Part shown: piece by piece, positions 17,832-26,245 of the stretch
Layout: each line of letters starts with the position of its first letter
How positions within the stretch are numbered: the first letter of the stretch is position 1
Virus record (IMG/VR): IMGVR_UViG_3300044972_002666
Location: 1 to 64,000 of that record
Origin: a virus
DNA length: 64,000 bases
Reading direction: 5' to 3' (one strand)
Position numbers and translations under genes: made by a program
The notes under the pieces: generated by a model
Database searches by the model: none
What the model saw: the letters and a program-made list of their open reading frames with translations, nothing else
Told to the model about the DNA's origin: nothing

Positions 17832-18272
17832 CTAAAAATTGTATTCGGAACGAAAATAAATTGCAGAATATTTATTTTTTGGACCAATAAAATAAACTAC
17901 AACATAATATCCAATATCATCATAGGTTATCTTTACATTGATTTCACCCCCGCACGAATTCACTGCATAGAGGGATTTTAAATAGAAATTTTCATCATAG
18001 ATATCAGTCTCTTTGATTGTGAATTTATTAACTATATTCACCTTAGTTTTTGAAAATATAAAAGTAGAATCAGTTATATTAACATGGTAGTGGTCATACT
18101 CCCAAGTTGTCTTCTTAGAAGGTTTCCTGATAGTTTCACTTTCCAGATCCTTTTCAAATTGTCTTCTATTTCTAAATTCATATTTGTAAACAGAATCAGC
18201 TTCTAGATTTTGCCCATTTAATTCACTCATTCCGAAAAGGAGAAGAACCCCCGCAATAAATTTTAATTTCAT
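17832..18272 (-). CDS. Secreted protein of unknown function
   Basis: A 146-residue protein with an N-terminal signal peptide (MKLKFIAGVLLLFGMSELNG). The mature part is beta-rich and charged (YKYEFRNRRQFEKDLESETI ... DIGYYVVVYFIGPKNKYSAI). No family is recognised. It ends in TAG, a stop codon I saw in no other gene whose stop I checked here. It is in tandem with the secreted CAP protein, each with its own ACCGTATAT box, which suggests joint timing. Its function could be in the periplasm, for instance superinfection exclusion, but that is a guess. Confidence 0.65.
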   Translation of the reverse strand: MKLKFIAGVLLLFGMSELNGQNLEADSVYKYEFRNRRQFEKDLESETIRKPSKKTTWEYDHYHVNITDSTFIFSKTKVNIVNKFTIKETDIYDENFYLKSLYAVNSCGGEINVKITYDDIGYYVVVYFIGPKNKYSAIYFRSEYNF

Positions 18273-18290
18273 GATTTATATCTTTACCTT

Positions 18291-18300
18291 AATATACGGT
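18291..18300 (-). promoter_or_regulatory. ACCGTATAT box upstream of secreted-protein gene
   Basis: ACCGTATATT on the minus strand, 18 bases before the ATG at 18272. It matches the other copies of this box. Confidence 0.5.
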
Positions 18301-18506
18301 TAGATATCTGATAGATTAGGATTCTTTCCTATACTTTTTAGATAATTCATAGAAGCTTGTCCCTGCCAATCCATCACATCAAAAGATTTAGGTTCACCCC
18401 AAACCTGTCCTTGTTCTGGTCTGATAGATGGGTCTACTCCTGCTACTTTATTCATAGCATCTAGTTTTCTTTTGATAGCTTCTAGGTATTCTTGATTTGG
18501 GATCAT
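18300..18506 (-). CDS. Small protein of unknown function
   Basis: A 68-residue soluble protein (MIPNQEYLEAIKRKLDAMNK...), helical at the start and with Pro/Gly/Trp-rich middle and end. No domain is recognised. It lies between the late gene cluster and the two secreted-protein genes on the same strand. Its stop abuts the ACCGTATAT box of the next gene. Confidence 0.5.
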   Translation of the reverse strand: MIPNQEYLEAIKRKLDAMNKVAGVDPSIRPEQGQVWGEPKSFDVMDWQGQASMNYLKSIGKNPNLSDI

Positions 18507-18582
18507 AGTCTATTTATCTATCTGAGATTTGGGGTTTGGATTTACCCGAGGATAACTGAGATTAGGTGGGCCTATATAGATT

Positions 18583-18638
18583 CTTCTCCTGGGAATATAA
18601 GTAATTCTTTTAGATGGTTTTCGGAGAAAAAGTTTCTT
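18583..18638. repeat. Long-distance intergenic repeat, copy 1
   Basis: A 39-base segment (18583-18621) that matches 43991-44029 with one mismatch, followed by AGAAAA-AGTTTCTT in both copies. It is in a ~145-base gap between genes. The adjacent AGAAA/TTTCT arms could form a hairpin. See copy 2 at 43991. Confidence 0.8.
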
Positions 18639-18653
18639 TCGGAGGAAAAAAAT

Positions 18654-19346
18654 TTAAGATTTGTATTTCTTTGCTAAATATGCAGAAATATCATCTATAT
18701 TTTTCTTCTTCTTTAATGCAGCTGCTTCATCCTTAGTAGGACCAGTGGTACCTGCAGCTCTGGAACCTTTTACAGAATTTAGATCTGTAGTTCCTGCTAT
18801 AATATCCCCTCTTTTTTTATTTCTGATATTTTGCTCTGCTTGTTTTTCGATGCCAGCTCTAACCTTATCTATAATAGCTTTTACTGCATCTTCGTAAGAT
18901 TTAGTAGCATCGGATGCCTGATATGCTGAATTAACAGAAGCTTTAATCCCTTCGGATTTTTTTTCAATCTCAGATACTTCTTTCTCAAATTCCTTTAATT
19001 TTAAAAGAAGATCTAGAGTTGCTTTATCTTTTACGGTATTAACCAAATATCCAAGATCTTTATATGCAGAAGTGTCTCCTCTGTATTTAGAAACAGATAC
19101 AGTTTCTAGTTTTGGTATTTCTGTTTGAATAATGGACTTTATCTTGTCATTAAGAGGTAAGATGGAAGAATCTATAAAAGATGTATATTTAGAAGAATCC
19201 TGTGGATATGCAACTTTGATATTTTCAATTTCATTGTAAACATTCATCAGCCTTGTCCCTATTGCGTCTGCTATGGTTATTAAATCCATAGAAGATGGTG
19301 GCATATACTGATCTTTCTCTGTTATATGATATACGTTTTTCCCCAT
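18654..19346 (-). CDS. Helical protein of late cluster, unknown function
   Basis: A 230-residue protein, almost entirely alpha-helical with Lys/Ala/Glu-rich coiled-coil stretches in the second half. It begins MGKNVYHITEKDQYMPPSSM and lacks the shared N-terminal motif of its neighbours. It follows the 177-residue gene by only a few bases, in the operon started by the large 702-residue protein. By context it is probably a virion or head-core component; no domain is recognised. Confidence 0.6.
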   Translation of the reverse strand: MGKNVYHITEKDQYMPPSSMDLITIADAIGTRLMNVYNEIENIKVAYPQDSSKYTSFIDSSILPLNDKIKSIIQTEIPKLETVSVSKYRGDTSAYKDLGYLVNTVKDKATLDLLLKLKEFEKEVSEIEKKSEGIKASVNSAYQASDATKSYEDAVKAIIDKVRAGIEKQAEQNIRNKKRGDIIAGTTDLNSVKGSRAAGTTGPTKDEAAALKKKKNIDDISAYLAKKYKS

Positions 19347-19350
19347 TTTT

Positions 19351-19884
19351 TTATTCGAGACTTAATGCTTTAGTACCTGATATGATACTATTTAAAATTG
19401 TTATTGATTTTTTCTGCTCTTCTGGATTGAAAGTTTTGAAAATCGCATCATGTGCATTCTTTAACAATTTAGCTGCTGTAGGAAGCTGAGATGTTTCCTG
19501 TTCGTAACTATATTGTCCTAGATGTCCAAATTCTCCTTTTGAAGGGAGGATCTCAGGAGAGGAAACTTTATTTTGAAATTCAGATACTGTGTCTATTATT
19601 TTTTTCCACTTTTCAGTTGGATCCGTAATTTTTACTATATCTGAAGTGTATTTTTTCCATTGGTCTGGCTTCATGAATCCAGGTTTTTGAGCGAAGAAAA
19701 ATCCATATAGGCCAAAAATTTCAGAAAGCTTATATGCTATGCTTCTGTAGGATTCTTCCTTACCTTTTTTAACCGGACTTGGAACTACGTCTTCGTTAAC
19801 AGAAAAAGTCCCACTCAGGGGACTCTTTTCTGTTTCCATTAAATGGAAAGATTTAAAATCTTGTATGTTTAGAAGTCTTCCCAT
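19351..19884 (-). CDS. Putative head-internal protein with CTS-like N-terminus
   Basis: A 177-residue protein. The N-terminus MGRLLNIQDFKSFHLMETEK fits the shared pattern, with an LME site compatible with [LI]-x-E cleavage. The remaining part has two helical regions (ESYRSIAYKLSEIFGLYGFF; TAAKLLKNAHDAIFKTFN). No enzymatic motif is seen. It lies between two large helical proteins in a late operon starting at 22000, which supports a structural or packaged role. Confidence 0.6.
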   Translation of the reverse strand: MGRLLNIQDFKSFHLMETEKSPLSGTFSVNEDVVPSPVKKGKEESYRSIAYKLSEIFGLYGFFFAQKPGFMKPDQWKKYTSDIVKITDPTEKWKKIIDTVSEFQNKVSSPEILPSKGEFGHLGQYSYEQETSQLPTAAKLLKNAHDAIFKTFNPEEQKKSITILNSIISGTKALSLE

Positions 19885-19891
19885 CGAGGTT

Positions 19892-22000
19892 TTATTTTCC
19901 TAACAATTTAAGAATTTCCTCTTTAATAAGATCTCCTTTAACTGACATAGTTTTGGTTCCTACGCTTTCAACGTCTTCTCTTAGATCTTCTCCTTCGTCC
20001 ATTTTATATAACTTCTTAAATCTTTCAATTGCAGAAGTTCCATCCTTCATTTTCTTACCAGATAGAGCTTTAACAATAGTTAAAACATAAGCAAGATCAG
20101 ATTCTTTTACAAACCCATCAAGAGCGTCTACTACTCCTTTAACTCCGTTTCTTCTATCTTTAAGAGCGTCTATGGAAGTTCCTAATACAGCTGCCGGTAT
20201 TCCTGCAATTCCTAGAAATGCTGCATACTTAGCTGCTGGAAGTATAGTATTAATAAAGGAAGATAGTCCTGAAGTTTCCCCTAATATATCTTCATCTGTC
20301 AAGGTTCCTTCTTCTTTAGCTTTACCTTTAGTTTCTGTATAAACTTCTTTTAGAAGATCCGCTAATATCTTATAAGACCATGGTCCTCTTACAGCTTTTG
20401 CATCATTTAATTTAGTTTGTTTTTTTGACTCACCTCTAGTGTCGTAAAGTCCTATTAAAGTATCTTCCCCTACAATCCCGTCCACGTTGAATCTATTAAG
20501 TTTTTGGAATTCCTTAACTCTTGCTACAGTATCATCTGTGTATTTCTTTTCGTCTTCTTTTTGACCTACTATTCTATTGATCGCAACAACAACGTTACCA
20601 GTGTCTCCTTTCTTGTATAGAAATTTTCCTCCGCTTTTACTTCCCCCACTTTTACTTCCTCCACCTGAAGTATTTTTAGAAGCAGATTTAGTTGCTGCTT
20701 CAACGTTAAATCCTTCGTTAATTCCTGCAAATCCTTCAAAAGTAAGTATTCTAGATTCTTTGATTTCTTCATTTTTCTTTAGCTCTGCAAAAAGTTCACC
20801 TGTAATATCAGAAGAATCTGAATCTTTAAGTCCGTAACCATCTTTTAGAATTTTTACCATTGATGCAGTAGCTGGACCAAATTTACCAGACGTTCCCATA
20901 TTTTTGAATTGAGAAAGACCTGAAATTCCTTTAACGTCCTTAAATTTGTCCATTACAAGCTTTTGGAATTCCATAACTTTAGGATTAGCTTCACCAGCTT
21001 TATCTTTATCGTATTTGACGAAGGATGCTGCTTTTTCTTTTTGTAAAGCTTCTTCTTTTTTACCGAGATAAACAACTTCTTTATCTTTAGCTTCATCAAC
21101 TAAACCTAATGCTTGAACTAGGATTGCTGCTGCTTCTTTATTAGTAGTATCTTGCTTAAGCATTTTTTCTGCTGCTTGATCTGCTTCAGTTGGTATTTCT
21201 GCAAGTCTTGCCGCCGCTTTTTTGATATCGTCTTTACTAATTTCGCTATTCTTCTTCGCTAAAAGAGCTCCCATATCTGCTGAGATTTTAGTTACTTCGC
21301 TTTGAAGTCTCTTAACATCAGCTTCCATTCCTGGAGTTTGTAAAAGGGATGCAAGCTTAGCATTAACTAGAGTTATCTGTTTAGAGATATCCCCGATCAT
21401 TCCTTTTTTTCCTTCTAGAATTCCTTCGAAAATAAAATCAGATCCTTCATAGGAATTAGATTCATTTGCTAGTTTAGTTAAAGCTCCCTTAAGAGTATTA
21501 GCCTTAGATGAATCTTGAATCCCTTTCAAGTAAGCATCAAGGCGGGCATTAACAAAATCGTTAATGTGTTTAAGCTCTTCTGGCTTGTCTTTATACTGAT
21601 CAATCATTTTGCTAAGAGCTTCAGTTGCTTTTGTTCCTGCAGCAACCCAAGCATCTACTGCTTCTTTTGCTCCTTCTAAAGTGTTATCTGCTGAAGCAGC
21701 TTTAACTTTTTCCATGATCTTTACCAGAGCTGCTGGTTTTTCTGTCGCTCCTACAGCTTTTACAGATGCAATGTCAGCATCTATATTCTGATCATAAGGT
21801 TTACTAGGAAATGATAATTCTGAACTGTAAGAATTTAAAGCTGTGGTTATGATAAGACCTAACGTCTTGTCATAAAGTTTACTAGCCTCTGTTGCAGCTG
21901 GTGCTCCTGCTGCTGCCGGAGCTGCTTCTGCTTTTGGAGCTGCTGCAGCTTCTGCTTCGTAAATGAAGTTGAATGTGGAGAAGTCGTATACTTTTCTCAT
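19892..22000 (-). CDS. Large probable head-internal protein with peptidoglycan-binding domains
   Basis: A 702-residue protein. The N-terminus MRKVYDFSTFNFIYEAEA fits the shared motif, with IYE|A as a possible cleavage site, and is followed by an Ala/Pro-rich linker. Long helical segments occupy roughly residues 40-340. Around 345-400 and 460-520 are two PG_binding_1-like segments; the second is clear (TDDTVARVKEFQKLNRFNVD and GIVGEDTLIGLYD). Between them, near residue 416, the motif recurs internally (RILTFEGFAGINEGF). A hydrophobic stretch (ILPAAKYAAFLGIAGIPAAV) lies near 600. It may be packaged with DNA and help cross the cell wall. It has its own late-type box. Confidence 0.7.
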   Translation of the reverse strand: MRKVYDFSTFNFIYEAEAAAAPKAEAAPAAAGAPAATEASKLYDKTLGLIITTALNSYSSELSFPSKPYDQNIDADIASVKAVGATEKPAALVKIMEKVKAASADNTLEGAKEAVDAWVAAGTKATEALSKMIDQYKDKPEELKHINDFVNARLDAYLKGIQDSSKANTLKGALTKLANESNSYEGSDFIFEGILEGKKGMIGDISKQITLVNAKLASLLQTPGMEADVKRLQSEVTKISADMGALLAKKNSEISKDDIKKAAARLAEIPTEADQAAEKMLKQDTTNKEAAAILVQALGLVDEAKDKEVVYLGKKEEALQKEKAASFVKYDKDKAGEANPKVMEFQKLVMDKFKDVKGISGLSQFKNMGTSGKFGPATASMVKILKDGYGLKDSDSSDITGELFAELKKNEEIKESRILTFEGFAGINEGFNVEAATKSASKNTSGGGSKSGGSKSGGKFLYKKGDTGNVVVAINRIVGQKEDEKKYTDDTVARVKEFQKLNRFNVDGIVGEDTLIGLYDTRGESKKQTKLNDAKAVRGPWSYKILADLLKEVYTETKGKAKEEGTLTDEDILGETSGLSSFINTILPAAKYAAFLGIAGIPAAVLGTSIDALKDRRNGVKGVVDALDGFVKESDLAYVLTIVKALSGKKMKDGTSAIERFKKLYKMDEGEDLREDVESVGTKTMSVKGDLIKEEILKLLGK

Positions 22001-22023
22001 GTTGATTTTATTTTTATATTTTT

Positions 22024-22037
22024 ACTATATATCTTCC
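22024..22037 (-). promoter_or_regulatory. GATATATA-type late promoter candidate
   Basis: GGAAGATATATAGT on the minus strand, about 25-35 bases before the ATG at 22000, with an A/T-rich leader. It is the first element of the late operon 22000-18300. Confidence 0.5.
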
Positions 22038-22133
22038 TTATATATCGATTTTCGATTCTTAAAAAATTAAAAACTTTTCCTTCATTTATTTTAAATTTCT
22101 TAATTTGATTTATATATCACTCGAAAATAAAAT

Positions 22134-22188
22134 GCAAAGAAAAGGATCAATCCTCTAATATCTTGCTATGGATTGATAATCTCTTTGC
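22134..22188. other. Structured RNA candidate: long imperfect hairpin
   Basis: Two nested stems, GCAAAGA / TCTTTGC (7 bp) and ATCAATCC / GGATTGAT (8 bp), separated by an AAAGG / AATC internal loop, with a 16-base apical loop. It lies in the 272-base gap between 22000 and the tRNA gene, where I see no protein gene. The strand is not determined. Confidence 0.5.
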
Positions 22189-22232
22189 TGCTTAGTTCAA
22201 TTTGAATTTATAAGGTATCAGATTACACAGAA

Positions 22233-22256
22233 ATAGGATCCAGTTACGGATCCTAT
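22233..22256 (-). other. Hairpin downstream of tRNA-Ser
   Basis: A stem ATAGGATCC / GGATCCTAT (9 bp) with a 6-base loop, 17 bases after the tRNA 3' end on the minus strand. It could be a terminator or processing element, but the following T run is weak. Confidence 0.5.
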
Positions 22257-22272
22257 ATTAGTTTTTAAAGAG

Positions 22273-22357
22273 CGGAGAGGGAGGGATTCGAACCCCCGGA
22301 AGTGTGACCTTCAACAGTTTTCAAGACTGCCGCATTAGACCGCTCTGCCACCTCTCC
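22273..22357 (-). tRNA. tRNA-Ser (anticodon UGA)
   Basis: An 85-base class II tRNA. The acceptor stem is GGAGAGG / CCTCTCC with G73. The anticodon loop CTTGAAA gives UGA, a long variable arm is present, and the T loop is GGTTCGAATCC. CCA is not encoded at the 3' end, so a nucleotidyltransferase (host or the one encoded at 58467) must add it. UCA is a common serine codon in AT-rich genes, which fits a phage tRNA. Confidence 0.93.
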
Positions 22358-22360
22358 TTA

Positions 22361-23059
22361 TTATATACCATCATCTAGGAATTTATTCATTTTCGATAAA
22401 TCCATGGTTAGATTAATTGGTGTCGTTGGATCAAATAAATCCATAGTTGCAACTACTTTATCGTTTGTCTGTAGAGCTAGATCGTACATAGACTTTTTAT
22501 CTGTCCCCACATTATAAATTCCAGTAGCACCAGATTCTATCAGTCTTATTATCAAATCTCCTATCTTATCAACATAGTCAAAATTTCCTACTTGATTTAT
22601 GTATGCCTTTGGATAAGTAAATGGGGTTTTTTTCTGTGTAGTCCTTATGACTAGATAATTTTTAGATCTCAATAAAACGTACCCCTCTCCAAGTAATTTA
22701 GTGTATCCATACCAATTTCTGGAATGGACAGGAACGTCATTTTCTGAAGCGTTATCTTTTGAAAAGGTATAGATATAATCTGTAGAGATATGAATTATTT
22801 TTTTATTTGAAGAGTTGCAAAAATCAATTAAATTTGCAACGCCTTCGTAGTTGATTTCCCAATGCAAATTCCTATCTTCTGAATAAGTGTCGGTATTTGC
22901 AATACAATTAACAACAACATCATATTCTTCCAATTTAGAAGAATATGAATCTAGATTAGAAAAATCGATTCCGTCTTTTTTCCTGCTTATAAAATCCCAT
23001 TGGGTTTTATCTCTTAGATAGCTTCCCAATAGACCATCGCCTAGAATAACTACTCTCAT
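22361..23059 (-). CDS. RmlD-like NAD(P)-dependent sugar reductase (short-chain type)
   Basis: A 232-residue Rossmann SDR. The nucleotide-binding loop is VVILGDGLLGSYL, the active-site Tyr/Lys pair is YGYTKLLGE, and other features are CIANTDTY and STDYIYTF (the Thr/Ser preceding Tyr). This fits dTDP-4-dehydrorhamnose reductase-like enzymes but is shorter than the usual ~290 residues. It overlaps the RfbH-like gene by four bases, so it likely acts on the same nucleotide sugar. It is next to the tRNA-Ser gene. Confidence 0.75.
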   Translation of the reverse strand: MRVVILGDGLLGSYLRDKTQWDFISRKKDGIDFSNLDSYSSKLEEYDVVVNCIANTDTYSEDRNLHWEINYEGVANLIDFCNSSNKKIIHISTDYIYTFSKDNASENDVPVHSRNWYGYTKLLGEGYVLLRSKNYLVIRTTQKKTPFTYPKAYINQVGNFDYVDKIGDLIIRLIESGATGIYNVGTDKKSMYDLALQTNDKVVATMDLFDPTTPINLTMDLSKMNKFLDDGI

Positions 23060-24342
23060 TTAAAATTTTTAACAACCTCTTCAATGTAATCGAAAACTAC
23101 CTCTGTATAGTGGGGAGCTGCTCCTATGAAGAAAACCTTATCAAGAACTTTATTTGCCTCTGGGTAGTTATTAAAATCATCTAGGAATTTGTAACCAGGA
23201 TGAAGTAAAATATTACCAGCAAAATAATTTCTGGTTTGAATTTTATTGGCTTCTAAGTAATCAACAAGTCTGTGTTTTAGTCCTTCTTCTTCGCAAATAA
23301 ACGGGGTACCGAACCAACAAACATCTGATTTTGCATGAGTTTGAACCGGTTTTATCCCCTTAATATTGGAGATGAAAATTTCTTCTATTCGGCTCTTAGA
23401 TTTTTTCCTGTTTTCTTCTATTTCGTCTATCTTCTCAAGTTGAACTTGTCCTATAGCACCTTGAAGATCTAAAGGCTTTAGATTGTATCCCATATTAGAA
23501 AAGACATATTTGTGATCCACAATTCCGTCATAAGATTCTAACCAGTTGTCAAATCTCTTTCCACAAGTCCCACAAGAAAGTAGATTAGCAGATCCAACAC
23601 AATAGCAGTCTCTGCCCCACCATGAAATACTAACAAGAAGCTTTTTAATTTCCTCGTCATTTGTGCAGATCATTCCACCTTCTCCAGTAGAAATATGGTG
23701 TGCCGGGTAGAAAGAATTTGAGAAAGCAACATAGTATTCATTTAGGTATTTTCCATCCCACTTACTTCCTAAAGAATCACAATTGTCGCCTATAATTTTA
23801 AGATTATGTTTCTCTGCAATTCTTAGAATTTCATCCATGTCTGGAGGATTACCCAGAACAGGAGAAACGAAAATTCCCTTTGTTTTTGGAGTGATTTTTT
23901 CCTCGATTCTGCTGACATCAAAATTTAAGGTTTCCCATTCGATATCAACAAATACAGGTTTTAATCTATTCTGGTGCAAAACAGAAATGGTTGTTGGAAA
24001 TCCAACTGGGGAAACTATAATTTCGTCATCGTCTTCCCAGCCAAATCTAGTCTTCAAAGCAGTTATCATAACAAGATTTGCAGAACTGCCTGAATTTACC
24101 ATGTGAGAATGCTGTACATTAAATCTTTTGCTGAACTTTCTTTCAAACAAAAAGACTTTTTCCCCTGCTGTTATCCATCTTCCATTAAGCAAAGAGTCTA
24201 TAGCTGCTTCTGCTTCTCTATTGTCCCAATATGGACCTGAATAATAGATGGGGGTTTTTCCGGGCTTGAACTCTTTGGAGTTGTATATGTAGGGGGAAAC
24301 GTGATTTCCCACCAGACTTTTAATACTTTCTTGGTTTATCAT
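23056..24342 (-). CDS. rfbH: RfbH-like CDP-6-deoxy-hexulose 3-dehydrase (PMP-dependent, iron-sulfur)
   Basis: A 428-residue DegT-fold enzyme. The usual PLP lysine is replaced by His (SFYPAHHISTGEGGMICTND), the hallmark of RfbH/ColD/E1 3-dehydrases, which use free PMP. A Cys cluster (CYCVGSANLLSCGTCGKRFDNW) matches the [2Fe-2S] site of E1-type enzymes. It would remove the 3-OH of CDP-4-keto-6-deoxyglucose, giving a 3,6-dideoxy sugar precursor. The N-terminal cytidylyltransferase and 4,6-dehydratase of that pathway are not in this window. The paired reductase is the next gene, overlapping by four bases. Confidence 0.88.
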   Translation of the reverse strand: MINQESIKSLVGNHVSPYIYNSKEFKPGKTPIYYSGPYWDNREAEAAIDSLLNGRWITAGEKVFLFERKFSKRFNVQHSHMVNSGSSANLVMITALKTRFGWEDDDEIIVSPVGFPTTISVLHQNRLKPVFVDIEWETLNFDVSRIEEKITPKTKGIFVSPVLGNPPDMDEILRIAEKHNLKIIGDNCDSLGSKWDGKYLNEYYVAFSNSFYPAHHISTGEGGMICTNDEEIKKLLVSISWWGRDCYCVGSANLLSCGTCGKRFDNWLESYDGIVDHKYVFSNMGYNLKPLDLQGAIGQVQLEKIDEIEENRKKSKSRIEEIFISNIKGIKPVQTHAKSDVCWFGTPFICEEEGLKHRLVDYLEANKIQTRNYFAGNILLHPGYKFLDDFNNYPEANKVLDKVFFIGAAPHYTEVVFDYIEEVVKNFK

Positions 24343-24401
24343 TTTTTTGAATTTGTATAGATTATCTTAGATAAAATTTCAGGAATAATTTCAGGAAATT
24401 A

Positions 24402-25265
24402 TTATTTTTTTATCATGTGATTAAATTTAGGTAGATTTTCGGTAATATATGAAGGGTATGATGAATCTATCCACACTGTCGAAAGAGTACTTCGAAAGAA
24501 AGGATCTATATTATTATTTATATTGTTCTCTATAGATTGTAATACATTTGCATTTAGCATTTCCTGAGCGGAATAGGATGTTATCTTAGTTCTTACTTTT
24601 TCTGGACCTCCCATAAAACTAAAATGCCATCCTCCATTTTCAATTTCTTGATTTTTCTGAGCCCTTAATTGATTAAGAGAAAATTCCTTTAATCTTTTAA
24701 AAGACCCCATAGAAGATCCTCTCCAGTTTTTTTCCTTGAGAACATTTAAATAATAATAATAAGTAGTCTGTAAAAAATCATAGAACAAATCTGGGTTATA
24801 AAAGGTCTTTAAAGATTTTAGAATTTCAGGATTTGGAATTTCGTCGCAATCTGAAAAAATTATAATATCATCGTCTTCGCAGAACTCAAATCCTCTTCTG
24901 ACACATTCTTTTTGGTAAAAATCCCTCCCATAATGAATCTCGTGGTTTATATTAAAACAACTTTGATTTTTTATAAATCCACTTATCCTATTAACTTCTA
25001 GAGAATCAAAATCAGAACCTAATAAATCTTCTCCCAGATCAGTGAAATTATTAGGGGTATCTTCTATTTTCAAATGTATGATTTTTGGTAGAAATTTTTT
25101 GAATCTTTCTTTATTTTCTTCAAAATAATAGGGTTTAGGATTTCCAGTGTGTGTTACGGAGGATTCTACTATTATAAAATAATCAACATGGGGATCCAGG
25201 GTATTTAATCTAATTTCTAGTATGTCAAGCTCGTTAAAGAAACAAAATCCGTCAAAAATTCTCAT
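24402..25265 (-). CDS. GT17-like glycosyltransferase
   Basis: A 287-residue protein starting MRIFDGFCFFNELDILEIRL, a strong match to the family GT17 pattern (eukaryotic beta-1,4-GlcNAc-transferase III relatives that occur in bacteria and phages). Further support: FIIVESSVTHTGNPKPYYF, IIFSDCDEIPNPEIL (DxD region), and GGWHFSFMGG. It overlaps the fucosyltransferase gene by four bases. The donor and acceptor are unknown. Confidence 0.82.
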   Translation of the reverse strand: MRIFDGFCFFNELDILEIRLNTLDPHVDYFIIVESSVTHTGNPKPYYFEENKERFKKFLPKIIHLKIEDTPNNFTDLGEDLLGSDFDSLEVNRISGFIKNQSCFNINHEIHYGRDFYQKECVRRGFEFCEDDDIIIFSDCDEIPNPEILKSLKTFYNPDLFYDFLQTTYYYYLNVLKEKNWRGSSMGSFKRLKEFSLNQLRAQKNQEIENGGWHFSFMGGPEKVRTKITSYSAQEMLNANVLQSIENNINNNIDPFFRSTLSTVWIDSSYPSYITENLPKFNHMIKK

Positions 25266-26173
25266 ATAATATTTTTTAATTTATAGTAATCTAAAGCTTC
25301 TTTTTTACAAGTTTCGTAGTCAGATAGAGATCCTTCTCTATCAAGATATGTGAATCCTCTGGTATAAGATTCCCCAGTTGCCCAGTACCCATCACTAACA
25401 TTGTGTCTTGCCCAATATTTTGGAGCTATGATTTTTTCTGCCCTGGTGTTTAACCATCCTGCCCACCATCCAAAAGTAGAGTTGGATAAAATTACCCATT
25501 TTGATTGATTAACTGTATAAAAATCTAATCCAATCTCTCCGTGTACAGTCGGAATGTCAAATGGCATAAACGAGGAAGCGCATCCCGGATCGTCTGTGAC
25601 AATTACGAATTTCATTTGAGGATTTAGAGAAAGCATATGATTTATAGAGTCCCTCCAATATTCTCTTCTTAGAATTACATTACTAAGGCCCCTATATTCT
25701 CCACCTCTGAAATTTATAACACAGGTATTTTCATCAAGAACAATTCCCATTTTTTCCATCTCCAAATCAAACTTATTCTTGTATTCGTTCCTGATGCTGA
25801 ACCATTTTAATATCTCTTCCTTCCTTTCTATCAAATAATCTTCACATTGATAAATTCCTCCCAATGCTCCATTATCTCCTATCATTCGAGTCCCATCTGG
25901 AATCTGATAAACTCTAGGATCTAAAAAAGTGATATTGACATCATCTATGTGTCTATATGTTGTCCATTTTTCATGAAAGTCTACAAATTCACCTTCTGGA
26001 AATTTCCCAAAATCCACATCCATAAAATACATTTGGTTCATCCCATTGTGATAGTCATGCGAGGGAGAAGGATTTATCCCCCATTCATATCCAAGTTTTT
26101 CGGATATGGCTCTACATACAGCATATTGCCACATGTGATTTCCTAAGTTACCTGTTAAATTTGTTGTTATCAT
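25262..26173 (-). CDS. GT11-like alpha-1,2-fucosyltransferase
   Basis: A 303-residue protein. The start NLTGNLGNHMWQYAVCRAIS is the GT11 first motif, with ENTCVINFRGGEYRG at the HxRRGDY-equivalent position and ILSNSTFGWWAGWLN as the third motif. It is similar in plan to the second GT11 gene at 35719 but clearly divergent, with the second motif degenerate (FRGGEYRG instead of VRRGDY). It would transfer fucose or a related deoxy-sugar to a galactose-like acceptor. It overlaps the GT17 gene. Confidence 0.83.
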   Translation of the reverse strand: MITTNLTGNLGNHMWQYAVCRAISEKLGYEWGINPSPSHDYHNGMNQMYFMDVDFGKFPEGEFVDFHEKWTTYRHIDDVNITFLDPRVYQIPDGTRMIGDNGALGGIYQCEDYLIERKEEILKWFSIRNEYKNKFDLEMEKMGIVLDENTCVINFRGGEYRGLSNVILRREYWRDSINHMLSLNPQMKFVIVTDDPGCASSFMPFDIPTVHGEIGLDFYTVNQSKWVILSNSTFGWWAGWLNTRAEKIIAPKYWARHNVSDGYWATGESYTRGFTYLDREGSLSDYETCKKEALDYYKLKNII

Positions 26174-26245
26174 AAGATCCTATTTTTCCTTAGTAAATTA
26201 CTTGATCTTTGTCCGTTGTATATTTCTGTTACTCCCATTATATTA

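Noticed and set aside
18492-18677. Plus-strand ORF across the repeat gap at 18492-18677
   Set aside because: It crosses the intergenic repeat and the gene ends on the other strand; no leader or homology.
24376-24400. AATAATTTC / GAAATTATT hairpin with T run on the plus strand
   Set aside because: It lies between two minus-strand genes, the T run is on the wrong strand, and in AT-rich DNA such stems arise by chance.
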